64,000 nt of DNA from Paraburkholderia hospita (GTDB taxonomy: Bacteria; Pseudomonadota; Gammaproteobacteria; Burkholderiales; Burkholderiaceae): contig NZ_CP026106.1 in the NCBI RefSeq assembly GCF_002902965.1, positions 1,054,001-1,118,000 on the forward strand. Direction: 5' to 3'. A model generated the notes under the pieces. The model worked only from the letters and a program-made list of their open reading frames with translations. It had not been told where the DNA came from and did no database searches. Below, piece after piece: positions 46,627-55,737 of this stretch. The position numbers and the translations under genes are program-made. How positions within the stretch are numbered: position 1 is the first letter of the stretch; each line of letters starts with the position of its first letter.

Positions 46627-47187
46627 TTACACGACGCCTTTGGTACTCACAACCACATATACACCAGTGTCTATGTACCTGAACACACCGAGTTGACCCA
46701 TTCCCCACAAACTGCAGGTGTAGTTCTTGTCGTAGGCAGGGTCCATATAAGTAGTATCTGGTCGGTAGAGAATCCAGTGAAGGCCAACCAACCCAATGCC
46801 GACAGCAACAAGCATCCGCTGGTGATCTTTTAATATCGGGGTACCCGATTCGACATCGACATTAAGATTACCTAAAGCAGCGCGCACATTGGGATACTTC
46901 CATTCAAGCAATTGCGGCACCATGCAACCGCTCATGTAGACCTCCACGTCCAATCCGAGTTTAATCGCGGCGAGTGCAATTCCATCAGGCATTGAGTAAG
47001 TCTGTTGGTTATTGGCCGTTACCGCGTAGATGGCTCGTTCACAACCATTGCTCAACGCAAGCGGCTGCTGCACCATAAATGGCGGATAGTTCGGCATGTC
47101 AGCTATACCAGGCTCCTTAGCGGCCACAAGAAGGCAGGCAGCCCCACAAGACAACGCGGAAAATTGCTGCATCTTGTAGTTCGTCAT
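46627..47187 (-). CDS. C39-like (papain-like) cysteine peptidase, probable
   Basis: This 186-residue protein looks like a peptidase of the C39 type. Gln7/Gln8 and Cys14 lie in MQQFSALSCGAACLL (the usual Q-x5-6-C-G-x-A pattern), the His is His137 in VGLHWILYRPD, and Asp149 follows in YMDPAYD. These make a full Gln-Cys-His-Asp set. There is no signal peptide and no ABC domain, unlike bacteriocin processing exporters, so its target is unclear: toxin or effector maturation are possibilities. GGAG 6 nt before ATG 47187 fixes the start. The A+T content is higher than nearby, suggesting recent transfer. Confidence 0.65.
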   Translation of the reverse strand: MTNYKMQQFSALSCGAACLLVAAKEPGIADMPNYPPFMVQQPLALSNGCERAIYAVTANNQQTYSMPDGIALAAIKLGLDVEVYMSGCMVPQLLEWKYPNVRAALGNLNVDVESGTPILKDHQRMLVAVGIGLVGLHWILYRPDTTYMDPAYDKNYTCSLWGMGQLGVFRYIDTGVYVVVSTKGVV

Positions 47188-47564
47188 GGTCAACTCCGGT
47201 GAAGTAGCCACAATCGATTGGCATTATTAGACCGGTTATTAAGTGAGGAAACCACTGGTCAATACTGTCACTGTCTCCGTGGTCGAATCTGGGATGGAGG
47301 CTTATGTGCAAACGGCTGTCACGCCGCAGCCTCGGGTGGCAAGTTTTCCAAAGCAGGCCCTGGCTTTTGCGAAAATCGCCGAAAGCGGGCGGCAATTTTG
47401 GCCGTGACCATGGGCCACCCCCATCAGTGAAGTACAACTGCGCGTGCTGGTCAAACTGATCGTTCGATCCGGCGATAATCTCGTTTAGGTAGCTCGGTGG
47501 GCCAAACCGTCCTGCGCGACCCTTTGCTCTTTTCCAATCCTCTGGTATGATCTCGCCCCTACAT

Positions 47565-47642
47565 AGGGGAGTCGCCAAGTTGGCCTAAGGCACCGGATTT
47601 TGATTCCGGCATTCGAAGGTTCGAATCCTTCTTCCCCTGCCA
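47565..47642 (+). tRNA. tRNA-Gln (anticodon TTG)
   Basis: A full cloverleaf can be drawn: acceptor AGGGGAG with TTCCCCT, anticodon stem CCGGA / TCCGG with loop TTTTGAT giving anticodon TTG, T loop GGTTCGAATCC and a gene-encoded CCA at 47640-47642. It closely resembles proteobacterial tRNA-Gln. The IS3 element starts 84 bp downstream, and an integrase remnant lies within 2 kb. Confidence 0.97.
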
Positions 47643-47783
47643 TCACTCTCCCCAAGCCTTGGATCAAGCCAAGCGCCAGTCTTTCAAGCTGAGATCATTC
47701 GCTAGGGCTCTCTTCGTTCGGTCCACTGAGGCCGGCTGAAAAAAGTGGATGCCAACGTTTCGTAAAATAGAGGAACGGAGGCA

Positions 47784-48089
47784 TTGATGAATCGGATCCC
47801 GAAAGCGGTCTACACGAAGGAATTTCGCGAAGAGGCAGTCAAGCTCGCGCTGACGGAAGGCGTCGGCGTGTCGGAAGCGGCACGCCGGTTGTCGATCCCG
47901 ATGAAGTCGCTGGCGAACTGGGTGCGCGCCGCGAAAGCGGGCAAGCTGAAGACGGTTGGGCAAGGGCAAAAACCACTGACTGACCTGGAGATGGAACTGA
48001 ACCGCGTCAAACGGGAGCTGGCGGAAGTGAAGATGGAGCGCGATCTGTTAAAAAAGTTTGCGGCCTACTTCGCGAAGGAGTCGCGGTGA
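47784..48089 (+). CDS. IS3-family transposase OrfA
   Basis: This 101-residue protein has the helix-turn-helix of IS3/IS911 OrfA (YTKEFREEAVKLALTEGVGVSEAARRLSIPMKSLANWV) followed by a leucine-zipper-like coiled coil (ELNRVKRELAEVKMERDLLKK). It binds the element ends. The stop codon overlaps the GTG of orfB (GTGA), where programmed frameshifting or coupling joins the two products. Confidence 0.95.
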   Translation: MMNRIPKAVYTKEFREEAVKLALTEGVGVSEAARRLSIPMKSLANWVRAAKAGKLKTVGQGQKPLTDLEMELNRVKRELAEVKMERDLLKKFAAYFAKESR

Positions 48090-48961
48090 AGTACGGCGTG
48101 ATTGAGCAGATGCGACGGGACTACCCGGTGCCGCCGATGTGTCGGCTGCTGGGTGTGTCGACCAGCGGCTACTATGCATGGCTCAAACGGCCACCCTCGT
48201 CCCGTACGCAACAGGAACCCCGTCTGGAAGCAGAAATCCTCGCCGCGCACCAGCGCACGCGGGAGACATTCGGCGCTGAACGACTGCAGAAAGATTTGAC
48301 AGAACATGGTGTGCAGGTTGGCGTGCATCGCATCAAGCGATTGCGCAAGAAGCTTGGATTGCGTTGCAAGCAGAAGCGCAAGTTCAAAGCGACAACCAAT
48401 TCGAAGCACGACCTGCCAGTCGCGCCGAACCAACTGAATCAGAATTTCTCGGTGAGCGCGCCGAACCAGGCGTGGTGTGGAGACATTACGTACATCGCAA
48501 CCGACGAGGGCTGGCTGTACCTGGCCGGGCTCAAGGACCTGTTCAGCGGAGAGCTGGTCGGCTATGCGATGAACGAGCGTATGACCAAGCATTTGGTGAT
48601 GCAGGCGCTGTTTCGGGCGGTCGCGTCGCACCGACCATCGCCTGGCCTGATTCACCACACCGACCGCGGCAGTCAATATTGTGCGCACGCGTACCAGAAC
48701 CTTGTTAGCCAGTTCGGCATGCAAGCATCGATGAGCAGACGAGGAAACTGTTTTGATAATGCACCGATCGAATCATTTTGGGGGACGCTGAAGAGCGAGC
48801 TGGTCTATCATCGACGGTTCGCCACTCGGCAGCAGGCGCAGCAAGAGATCACGGAATACATCGAGATCTTTTATAACCGGCAGCGGACACAAGCGCGGCT
48901 TGACTACCTGTCTCCCGCCGCGTTCACGCAGCGTTTCTACTTGAACAAGATCGCTGCTTAA
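48086..48961 (+). CDS. IS3-family transposase OrfB (DDE integrase)
   Basis: This 291-residue protein has the N-terminal HTH_21 region (YPVPPMCRLLGVSTSGYYAW) and a retroviral-type integrase core with the DDE triad: Asp133 in WCGDITYI, Asp193 in HHTDRGSQY and Glu229 in APIESFWGTLKSE. All are intact. It is made as an OrfAB fusion in most IS3 elements. Confidence 0.96.
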   Translation: MKYGVIEQMRRDYPVPPMCRLLGVSTSGYYAWLKRPPSSRTQQEPRLEAEILAAHQRTRETFGAERLQKDLTEHGVQVGVHRIKRLRKKLGLRCKQKRKFKATTNSKHDLPVAPNQLNQNFSVSAPNQAWCGDITYIATDEGWLYLAGLKDLFSGELVGYAMNERMTKHLVMQALFRAVASHRPSPGLIHHTDRGSQYCAHAYQNLVSQFGMQASMSRRGNCFDNAPIESFWGTLKSELVYHRRFATRQQAQQEITEYIEIFYNRQRTQARLDYLSPAAFTQRFYLNKIAA

Positions 48962-48996
48962 CCGTTGGCGTCCACGAGTTCCGACCGACTTCACAC

Positions 48997-49520
48997 CTGC
49001 CCGTCAACCGCGGGGCTGTCAAAACAAATACATCGTGCACTTCGCTCTCTGAGCGAATGAACTCGGCCGCGGCTAGATTGTTTTGCTCCGCGGCAACAAT
49101 GTCAACCGGAGGCTCGACTCCATCCCAAATGCGATCGAGCCTCGCTTCGAATCCAGGGGAGTGCCAAATGCCTCCTTAGATCCGAGCGATAACCAAACCG
49201 AGTTGACTCGCTTGCTCACAAATCGCAATTGCCGCATCGGCGGATAGCTGACATTCACCGGCATCGGGTTGCGAAGGTCAGCAAAGCGAACTGCAGCCGC
49301 CGCACGCTGCCGGCTAGGCGAGCGTCCCCTCAGGCCGATCCGTGCCCGTTGCGTATGGGCAGATCTTCGGGGCGGACCGGCATGTCGCCGTTCGGGTGAC
49401 GGCGTAGAAGGCTCGACGAGAGGGAACAACTGGCCCGGTTTCGCCCAAAGAGAACAACACCCGAAGGCGGCCGCACTAACCCGGACGCAGCATCGTTTCC
49501 CGCGGCCAGCGCAGGCCGCG
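48997..49520. other. Gene-free stretch beside the IS3 element
   Basis: About 520 bp of GC-rich sequence with frames on both strands but no recognisable product or ribosome site. It resembles the non-coding words often next to transposase genes in Burkholderia (for example GAACAACTGGCCCGG). No second copy of the tRNA-Gln 3' end was seen. Confidence 0.4.
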
Positions 49521-50035
49521 CTAGATTTCAGTCTGCTCCGAAATCTCAAGCGCGTCGTCGACTTCGATGCCAAGGTAGTGGATTGTGCTTTCAATCTTGC
49601 TATGGCCGAGCAGCAACTGCACTGCCCGGAGGTTCTTCGTGCGTTTGTAAATCAGGGTTGCCTTCGTACGACGCATCGAGGGTGTACCATAGGCTGTCGG
49701 ATCAAGTCCCGCCGCATCCACCCATTGACGTATCATTCGCGCGTATTGCCGCGTTGAAAGATGTGGTGACATCGATAGTCGACTCGAGAAGAGATACTGC
49801 TCCGGCCTAAGGGCAGCCTTCTCAAGCCATGCTCCGACCGCCTACCGGGTCGACTGGTCGACTCGGTGAGCTCAAACTGGACAGGGCGTTGAGTCTTTCG
49901 TTGAATAGCTTGCGCCCGCGCCAAAACCTGATTGCCGTGCGTAACATCGCGGACTCGCAGACTGACAAGATCACAACCTCGGAGCTTGCTGTCGATTGCA
50001 AGGTTGAACAGGGCGAGATCGCGGACAGAATGAGC
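49521..50035 (-). pseudogene. Tyrosine integrase, 5'-truncated and frameshifted
   Basis: The upstream frame reads RDLALFNLAIDSKLRGCDLV, RVRDVTHGNQVLARAQAIQ (catalytic Arg in KLRGCDL), and after a frameshift near 49845 the rest follows: LEKAALRPEQYLFSSR, STRQYARMIRQWV, RRTKATLIYKRTKNLRAVQLLLGHSKIEST, and the Tyr in TIHYLGIEVDDAL. It is the C-terminal two thirds of a phage-type integrase. The HxxR motif is PSMR instead of HSMR, which by itself should harm catalysis. The N-terminal arm-binding part is missing. Confidence 0.8.
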
Positions 50036-50430
50036 GTTCTGACGTATCGGCCGATCATTTCCTCGTCTCCATGCTTGCCTACCGTACTCGCGAAATATCC
50101 GTCAGTTCAGAATTCGCCGCCCCAAAGCGTCTTCTTCACGTGCGGGCATCTACGAAATATTTCCCGCGCCGTGATGCTCTTGAGGATCGACACCATCCTC
50201 GTCACGCTGTACGTGGGGACCGACTGTACGACAAAGTGAACATGGTCCTTGTCCGTCACTATCTCCAGAAACTTCAACTGATACCGCTCCGAAATCTCCA
50301 GGCACACCTCTTTCAACACCTCATCAACCCGATCGTCGAACACCGCCCTGCGATACTTCGCCGGAAAGACAAGGTGGTACAGCAACACCGTTCCGTTGTG
50401 GGTCTTGTGAATGTATTCGCTCATCCACAA
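50035..50430 (-). pseudogene. IS200/IS605-family Y1 transposase with nonsense codon
   Basis: The frame reads as a TnpA of IS200: TVLLYHLVFPAKYRRAVF, IVTDKDHVHFVVQSVPTYS (the HUH motif as HVHF), ITAREIFRRCPHVKKTLWGGEF. There is a TGA at 50107-50109 where the family has Trp, and the same frame goes on with TDGYFASTVGKHGDEEMIGRYV, including the catalytic Tyr region. It then runs into the integrase remnant at about 50035. So one point mutation and a 3' truncation inactivate it. Confidence 0.85.
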
Positions 50431-50435
50431 AGTCT

Positions 50436-50600
50436 ACGCCGCAAGCGGCGGGGAATCCAACCCGAAGAGATTGAATTCCTCGATGCCCATCAGAATGCGT
50501 TTCTTCAGTTTATCGATCGATTTGACCCGGATGTGGCGCAGGAAAGTGCGGGCCATCTTGGAGAAGACGCATTCGATCAGACTGAGATCCTATGTATCTG
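50436..50600 (-). pseudogene. IS630-family transposase, C-terminal remnant
   Basis: A minus-strand frame without a start codon reads LIECVFSKMARTFLRHIRV, KSIDKLKKRILMGIEEFN, which is the conserved end of IS630-type transposases, including the last acidic residue of the DDE core (Glu in LIECVFSKM). The rest of the element is absent. Confidence 0.7.
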
Positions 50601-50664
50601 GACATCTGCGGTTTGAACTGAGTCATAAAATCAGTCCGTCGAACCCTGCTACGAGGAGAGCATC

Positions 50665-50967
50665 ATGCACACGAATCGGACGTTCACGACGGGTAGTAGC
50701 GAGGAACTCGTGCTGGCGGTCTCACTCGAGCTGGCCGCCAGCAAGTTGAAGGTTGCGCTAAACGATGCCCGGCGCGAGAAACCCGCCGTGCACACGGTAG
50801 CGGAGCCGCAAGCCGCCGCCCGCTTGCAGGCCGTGCTGGATCTGATCGATGCGCACCGGGACAAGTGGTCACTGCCGGCCGGCGTGCGCATCGTCGTCTG
50901 CTACGAAGCTGGCCAGGACGCGTTCTGGATCTGTCGCGCGCTGCAGGCGCGCGGCCTCGAATGTTAG
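50665..50967 (+). pseudogene. IS110-family transposase, N-terminal remnant
   Basis: The 100-residue product reads LVLAVSLELAASKLKVALND, EKPAVHTVAEPQAAARLQA, VCYEAGQDAFWICRALQARG, the start of an IS110-type DEDD transposase. It stops at a TAG that replaces a Tyr codon (ECYVV in relatives) and after two more codons the similarity ends. It is a different copy from the C-terminal remnant at 12150-12519. Confidence 0.8.
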
Positions 50968-51134
50968 GTGGTCAGTGCGCGAGTTTTTTGAGTCGCCGAT
51001 TGATGACAATGACCCTCTTCATCTTGTGGTTCGACTCGCGCATGTCGCGTCGACCGCGACGTCAGATCAATTACTTCCGGATGAATCCCGAGTCAAGTTG
51101 AACTACAGCGTGCGACGCAATTAATAGGAACCTA

Positions 51135-51797
51135 CTACTTCGTTACGACTATCGTATGGTCTCGAGCCGAATAGACATATGAACCCGCGTTGACAACCGG
51201 GAGCGTTCCGAACTGCTGTGTTGTTACGTAAAGCGAACTATTAGCGCTGGTGACCGAGTAGTCGCTATGTTCGTTGATCTTCACTTTAGTAGTGCCGTTA
51301 GGAAAGATGGTCTGGGATGTGTCGGTCTTCTGAAATATGGCGGATGATATTGCGGTCAGGCTCATCTGGAAGGACACAAAGTCGGTGCCATCCGTCGATG
51401 TGCCTTGACCGGACGCAGCCAGCGACCTCGGTACTTGAGTGCCATTAGCGTCTTGGGCGGAAAACTGGAGGTCTTGGATAATGAAATATTCAAAGGAGAC
51501 CGTGTTTTTGCACATATTTAGGTAGTAAATTTGCACGACGCCGATCGCTGAGCTTTTACTATTGGCGCTGTTAGATGGAACATGAACCGCTTGCGCATCA
51601 ACGTTCACTTGAACCGTGATGTACCTGCAACTGTCCGAAAATACGGAGAATGCAACGCCGCCGGAGCCATTAGACGATACCTTGTCGGATGCAGCGGGGT
51701 AAGCGCATAATGAAGTCGTCACGCCCAAAACAAGACAAATTGCGGACAGTACTTTTCGACCGATGTCTGTAAAGACCGGTAATAGTAGCCCGTTCAT
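51135..51797 (-). CDS. Hypothetical exported protein
   Basis: This 220-residue protein has an N-terminal signal-like segment (about residues 15-32, VLSAICLVLGVTTSLC) and a mature part rich in Ser, Thr and Val that suggests a beta fold; Cys residues in FSDSCRY and LNMCKNT could form a disulphide. I know no family for it. Its lower GC than the neighbours and its place between IS remnants suggest a transferred gene. The ribosome site before ATG 51797 is weak (AGAGG). Confidence 0.65.
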   Translation of the reverse strand: MNGLLLPVFTDIGRKVLSAICLVLGVTTSLCAYPAASDKVSSNGSGGVAFSVFSDSCRYITVQVNVDAQAVHVPSNSANSKSSAIGVVQIYYLNMCKNTVSFEYFIIQDLQFSAQDANGTQVPRSLAASGQGTSTDGTDFVSFQMSLTAISSAIFQKTDTSQTIFPNGTTKVKINEHSDYSVTSANSSLYVTTQQFGTLPVVNAGSYVYSARDHTIVVTK

Positions 51798-52209
51798 TCG
51801 AAACCTCTACACAGAAGTCTTACAGAGGAGGCAGCACTTGATGGGACGTGAGAGCTAAAGGCGACCGGGTTTGGTCGTATACAGGTTCAGTTTATACATC
51901 CATATCGAGAATACAACTCGGAGTGCCGAAACCGTTAGCTAAACAACTGGTTGCTAGCTTCATGGCTGTGCGGCATCGCAAGATGCCGGCTACAGTCACG
52001 AACCGGCGAAGCACGCAACTGGTTGCTTGTTTCGACGCTGATCTCGCACAGTGCTGGCGAACACACGCGAGACGCACAGCCATGTCGGGCGCGGCCTGCT
52101 GAAGATGCGATGATATGTTTCGGTATGCGAAGATGGAGGAATCGGAGGACCAGCGCGCTCGCGGCGCATCGGAGCGCGCCGACGATGCTGCGCCCAGCCA
52201 AGGCGGGAG
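51798..52209. other. Gene-free stretch with direct repeats
   Basis: No supported gene. The word CAACTGGTTGCT occurs twice (51945-51956 and 52018-52029), near other similar words (CGAAACCGTTAGC, CGAACCGGCGAAGC), which suggests partial duplication of a 70-bp unit. Confidence 0.4.
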
Positions 52210-52290
52210 ATCAGTTCCAGCAGTAGTGGCGCAGGTTGATCATCGTGTAGGCGAGCGTCTTGAAGGCGTGGTGCACGTTACTGATCGCGC
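52210..52290 (-). pseudogene. Transposase 3' end remnant (IS4/IS5-like)
   Basis: A minus-strand frame ends HHAFKTLAYTMINLRHYCWN then stop, a tail typical of DDE transposases of the IS4/IS1182 kind. Only this piece remains. It abuts the truncated cyclic-nucleotide-binding gene and probably marks the end of the element that cut it. Confidence 0.5.
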
Positions 52291-52949
52291 CGAGGCGTCA
52301 TGCGCTCGAGCAACGCGATGGCATCTGCACCGCTTTCGTCAAGCGTCATATGCGGGTATGCATTGCGTTGCAGGAAATGTTGCAGAGCGAGGAGCCGTCC
52401 GTTGTCTGGCGGGCCAGCAAGCATCACCCCTTGCCCGCGCTCGATCGCGGCGACGCGCCTCAGGATCAGCGCGCGCATGATCCTTTCACCGAGCTCGGCC
52501 TCGCCGATCATCAGCGCACGCAGCTTTTCCGGCGCAATCACGAGCGCCTCGACATCTTCGATGACCTCGGCGTCGAAAAGGCCGGACTTGCCTGAAAGCA
52601 TGCCAATATCGGAAGTGAATTCGCCCCGCTTCGCCTGGGAGCGCAGCAAACGACGATGGCCTAGTCCGTCGCGTGCCGTGTATCGAATCGTGCCCGACAG
52701 CAGCACGAACATGCCTGGACTTACGCCACCCACGCGATATAGGAAATCGCCGGTGGCGTAGCTGTGTACCACACCAAAACGACTTTTCCGATCAATCTCG
52801 GCGTCGGTCAGTACCGGAAATATCTGATGCCGGCGCGGGGTGCTTTCTGGCGTCTGCGCATCCGCCACGGCAGAACAATCGGCGTCGGTCGTGCCAGCTT
52901 CTGGCTGGTTTTTCCGCCCGCCCCGTGGCGAACCTGCGTCGCTGTTCAT
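52278..52949 (-). pseudogene. Cyclic-nucleotide-binding / thioredoxin-reductase-like protein, 3'-truncated
   Basis: The 223 residues comprise a cNMP-binding domain (FGVVHSYATGDFLYRVG, GMFVLLSGTIRYTARDG, FTSDIGMLSGKSGLFDAEVIE, about 50-160) and the start of the following linker and thioredoxin-like part (VMLAGPPDNGRLLALQHFLQRN, YPHMTLDESGADAIALLERM). In relatives an FAD/NAD-binding thioredoxin-reductase domain of about 300 residues follows; here the gene is cut by the transposase remnant near 52295. The regulatory half may still be made, but the oxidoreductase is lost. The start at 52949 is preferred to the open frame reaching 53174. Confidence 0.75.
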
Positions 52950-53277
52950 CGTGAACCCCTGACTACGCGCGTTGGAACCGGCCGGCGGCGAGCCACCCCT
53001 GGTCTTTTGAATAACCCACTGGGCAAAATGCCGCCCAGTGATTCTAGATAGGTTAGCCGTCGAGATGCCGCAAATCCGCCATGTCAGCTTTCGGGCGATT
53101 GATTTGAACGCACACTGTCGGCCATGAGCGGTCGGTCGACACGGTGGCGTAGATCGCCGACAGTTGGGCGTCAATAGCGGATTGAAACGGTATTGACACC
53201 GTTAATGATCGATTCTATCCGGCGTCAAAGTGGTTTTGTCCAACGGTACAGACGAAATCAAAATAAGGAGAAACTAT

Positions 53278-53595
53278 ATGCTGTGTCCGGTTTGCAACTC
53301 TCAAAACCTCGCTACGAGCGTAAAGTGCTTTCAATGCGGAACCACACTTATCCACGAAGCTACAGGCCACTCCACCGCGTACATAAAAGGGGCTAGGAGG
53401 GTTGATTCATATATTTATGGGATCGTGGGCGCCATTTCCACCTTGGTACTCGCAGTCGTCTTTTTAAGGACGCTGTTTTCCAACTGGAATCAAAACGCAC
53501 CTCTCATTTGTTTCATTGCCTTTTTTTTCGGTGGATTGGCCGGCCGATTCATTGCATGGCTGAAATGGCGTGATCTTTTGCGACTGTCAAAATAG
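53278..53595 (+). CDS. Small zinc-ribbon membrane protein
   Basis: This 105-residue protein has a zinc ribbon at its N terminus (Cys3, Cys6, Cys17, Cys20 as CPVC and CFQCG) and two transmembrane segments (about 46-68 and 74-94). Function is unknown; similar ribbon-plus-membrane proteins occur near secretion or stress genes. The start is fixed by AAGGAG 7 nt before ATG 53278. Its lower GC content and position among IS remnants hint at transfer. The frame upstream to 53230 is not needed. Confidence 0.75.
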   Translation: MLCPVCNSQNLATSVKCFQCGTTLIHEATGHSTAYIKGARRVDSYIYGIVGAISTLVLAVVFLRTLFSNWNQNAPLICFIAFFFGGLAGRFIAWLKWRDLLRLSK

Positions 53596-54027
53596 ATCGG
53601 GAAGCGATGAACAAAACCACCTGCAGAAGAGGTAGGCAGACATTCCAGGCCATCGATCGATTTTGCACGTTGACCGAGCGACAGGATGGAATGTTCGCTT
53701 CAGTTCCAACGTCCGCTATCGGACCCGATCACTGTCTCTAGTGGGTCGAATTCACCCATTGTTCGATGCATGGAGTTGCCATTCGAAGTTGACACGCAAT
53801 GAATGGCCGGTCTGAGTCGTTGAGCGGCCTTCGCCGCGCCGATAGACGAACGTCAGCTAAGGCCGATCAGCGGGCCTAGCCGACGATGCCGGGGAGGGCG
53901 AGTGCGGCCGCGCGACATAACAACCGACATATCAACGTCAGACGCCGGTCTGCCGGGCGCCCGGCACTCACGCCGACCGGCGGTGGCGGCGTCGCGGGTG
54001 GACCGACGCCGCCACGCCCTGCGACCC
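53596..54027. other. Gene-free stretch
   Basis: About 430 bp without an open frame of note. It shares the words AGTGGGTCGAA and GCGGCC with the decayed sequence at 27.8 kb. No tRNA or terminator is seen. Confidence 0.4.
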
Positions 54028-54949
54028 CTACAGCAGGATTGCCTGCTGCAGCAGTTCCAGCGCTTTCGGTTCGTCCAGTCGACCCGTGCGCGCCTTGCCG
54101 GCCAGTGTCTTGATTAACGCTTCTGCGATCGGGGCAATACCGTGCTCCGTGTCCAGAGTGGTCGTGGTGGTGACGTAGGGCAGAGCCGGATTGGGCTGCG
54201 GCATCCCGGCGGCGGGCAACGACCCGGGCATCGACTCAGGGTGCGCCCGTGGCTATAGCGGCGCCGCGGCGTGATCCTCTGCCGGTGCGCTGCTGACGGG
54301 ATCGTCTGGGGCGCTATTTGCGTGCGCCTGGGCGATGGGGATATCTTTTTCTTCTGTGGCATCCGCTGGGGTAGGTGAGGGCTGTGCTGAATCGCCCATG
54401 CCGGTCGCACGCATACAGCCTTGTGCGGACCACCTCGTTCGCGGGTTTCCCTTGTCCGCTATCGATCGTGGCTGGCGCTGGCGGCTCGTCCTGCCTGACG
54501 GCTGCGCGTCCACGCGGCGCCGGTGCGAGCAGACGCGATACGGACTCGGGAATGTCGGCTTCGCTGCGCGGGCTATCTAACCAGCCGACGGGCAGTCCGA
54601 GTCACTCCGTGAACCGGTTTGCCTCGACACTGTCCATGCGCTTCTTGCCGTGGAGCCGATCGGCGATGTTGAATCCACTCATCTCCATGAGCACACCAAG
54701 TCGTACTTTCGATCCGTTGCGGCTCGTGAGAAGGTGGAGGTTGGTGCGTCGGATGGTCTCCATCTCGGCGCTGTCGGTCAGTGCCAGCGGTTGCTGTTGT
54801 GGCGATTTGGGAGGCACCTTGTTCTTCGCAGACGTAGTGTTGAGTGGAGCGCGGGCTTTAGGCTGTCTGGCCACTTCGCTTTGACTGTTCTTGACGGTCC
54901 CCGGGGAGCTGGCTGTGATCTTCTGTGGCATGTGTACTTCCTCGGACAC
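54028..54949 (-). pseudogene. DNA-binding-like protein with two nonsense codons and a frameshift
   Basis: The first frame (54949-54602) reads MSEEVHMPQKITASS, a proline-rich linker, then ETIRRTNLHLLTSRNGSKVR, LMEMSGFNIADRLHGKKRMD, which looks like a repressor-type helix-turn-helix. A TGA at 54602-54604 interrupts it; the same frame continues LGLPVGWLDSPRSEADIPES, as expected of an intact gene. A frameshift then occurs between about 54420 and 54510, and a TAG at 54253-54255 interrupts the third part, which ends GKARTGRLDEPKALELLQQA at 54028. All pieces are collinear, so this was one gene of about 300 codons. Its family is unknown to me. Confidence 0.65.
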
Positions 54950-55644
54950 ACTGACTTCTGGAACGGCCTGCTGGTCGATGGTCGTGGCTGACGTCGGCTC
55001 AGGTGCTTCGGACGCTGCGTCGAAACCTTCATCGATCTGAACGAAGTCGAGCGGTGACTTCAGACGCGCGATGGTCTCGTCCGCGAGCGCAGGATTGGGC
55101 TGGTCAAAGAAACCATGCGGTAATCTGCGCTTCGACGTACACCATTAGCGGTATTTGCGAACTGCAACAAACGATGCGCAAAGAGCATCGCGATTTCCAT
55201 AATCACATGGCAGGCAGCTTTTTTGCCTTGGCATCGACGCCTGCGACCTATAGGTCGTGGGCTCAGGTCGCGAGGCGGCGTTTGAGAAGCTTCCAATGAT
55301 CGATATCCCAAAACTACCGGGCGCGACACGGAAAACCGGCCGGCGCTAACGACACAACAATACTCTTGAATAAATAGTTGCCGCATTTTACATCATCGTT
55401 CGGTTAATCGAATCAATAGTCGTCGTCGCAAATTCGTGGCGAGACAGGAAAGCGAGGTCTATATTCTGTAAGCAGGTCACCCAAGGCGTCGCGCCGGGTC
55501 ATACCAGAGCAGGCACGGCAGACCACCTCGCATGGTGCGAAAAATGAACCTTCTCTATGAAGCCGGAGGCGATAACGTGAGCGGATTAGCCCATCATCGT
55601 GCAGTTCTCCTGAAACAACTTTCGTCGTCTGGCCCGACATCCTG
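54950..55644. other. Gene-free stretch
   Basis: Several short frames occur but none resembles a known protein. A frame starting at 55547 (MNLLYEAGGDNVSG) could be the lost N-terminal part of the next gene in another frame, but this is not established. Confidence 0.35.
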
Positions 55645-55737
55645 GAACGAGCTCAAGCCAGCATCGAAAACTGGTGGACATCCTATAAGGAGTGGGAAGC
55701 GAAGGACGAATTTAATCTGGCGTACCAACGCGCCCGC

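Larger units (their letters stand above)
47724..48996 (+). mobile_element. Intact IS3-family insertion sequence with target duplication
   Basis: The ends at 47727 and 48993 begin TGA and end TCA, and the terminal 35 bp or so are imperfect inverted repeats sharing GTGGAYGCCAACG. The element is 1267 bp long, carries two overlapping frames (orfA, orfB), and is flanked by the 3-bp direct repeat CAC (47724-47726 and 48994-48996), the target size typical of IS3. All parts look intact, so it may still be mobile. Confidence 0.92.
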
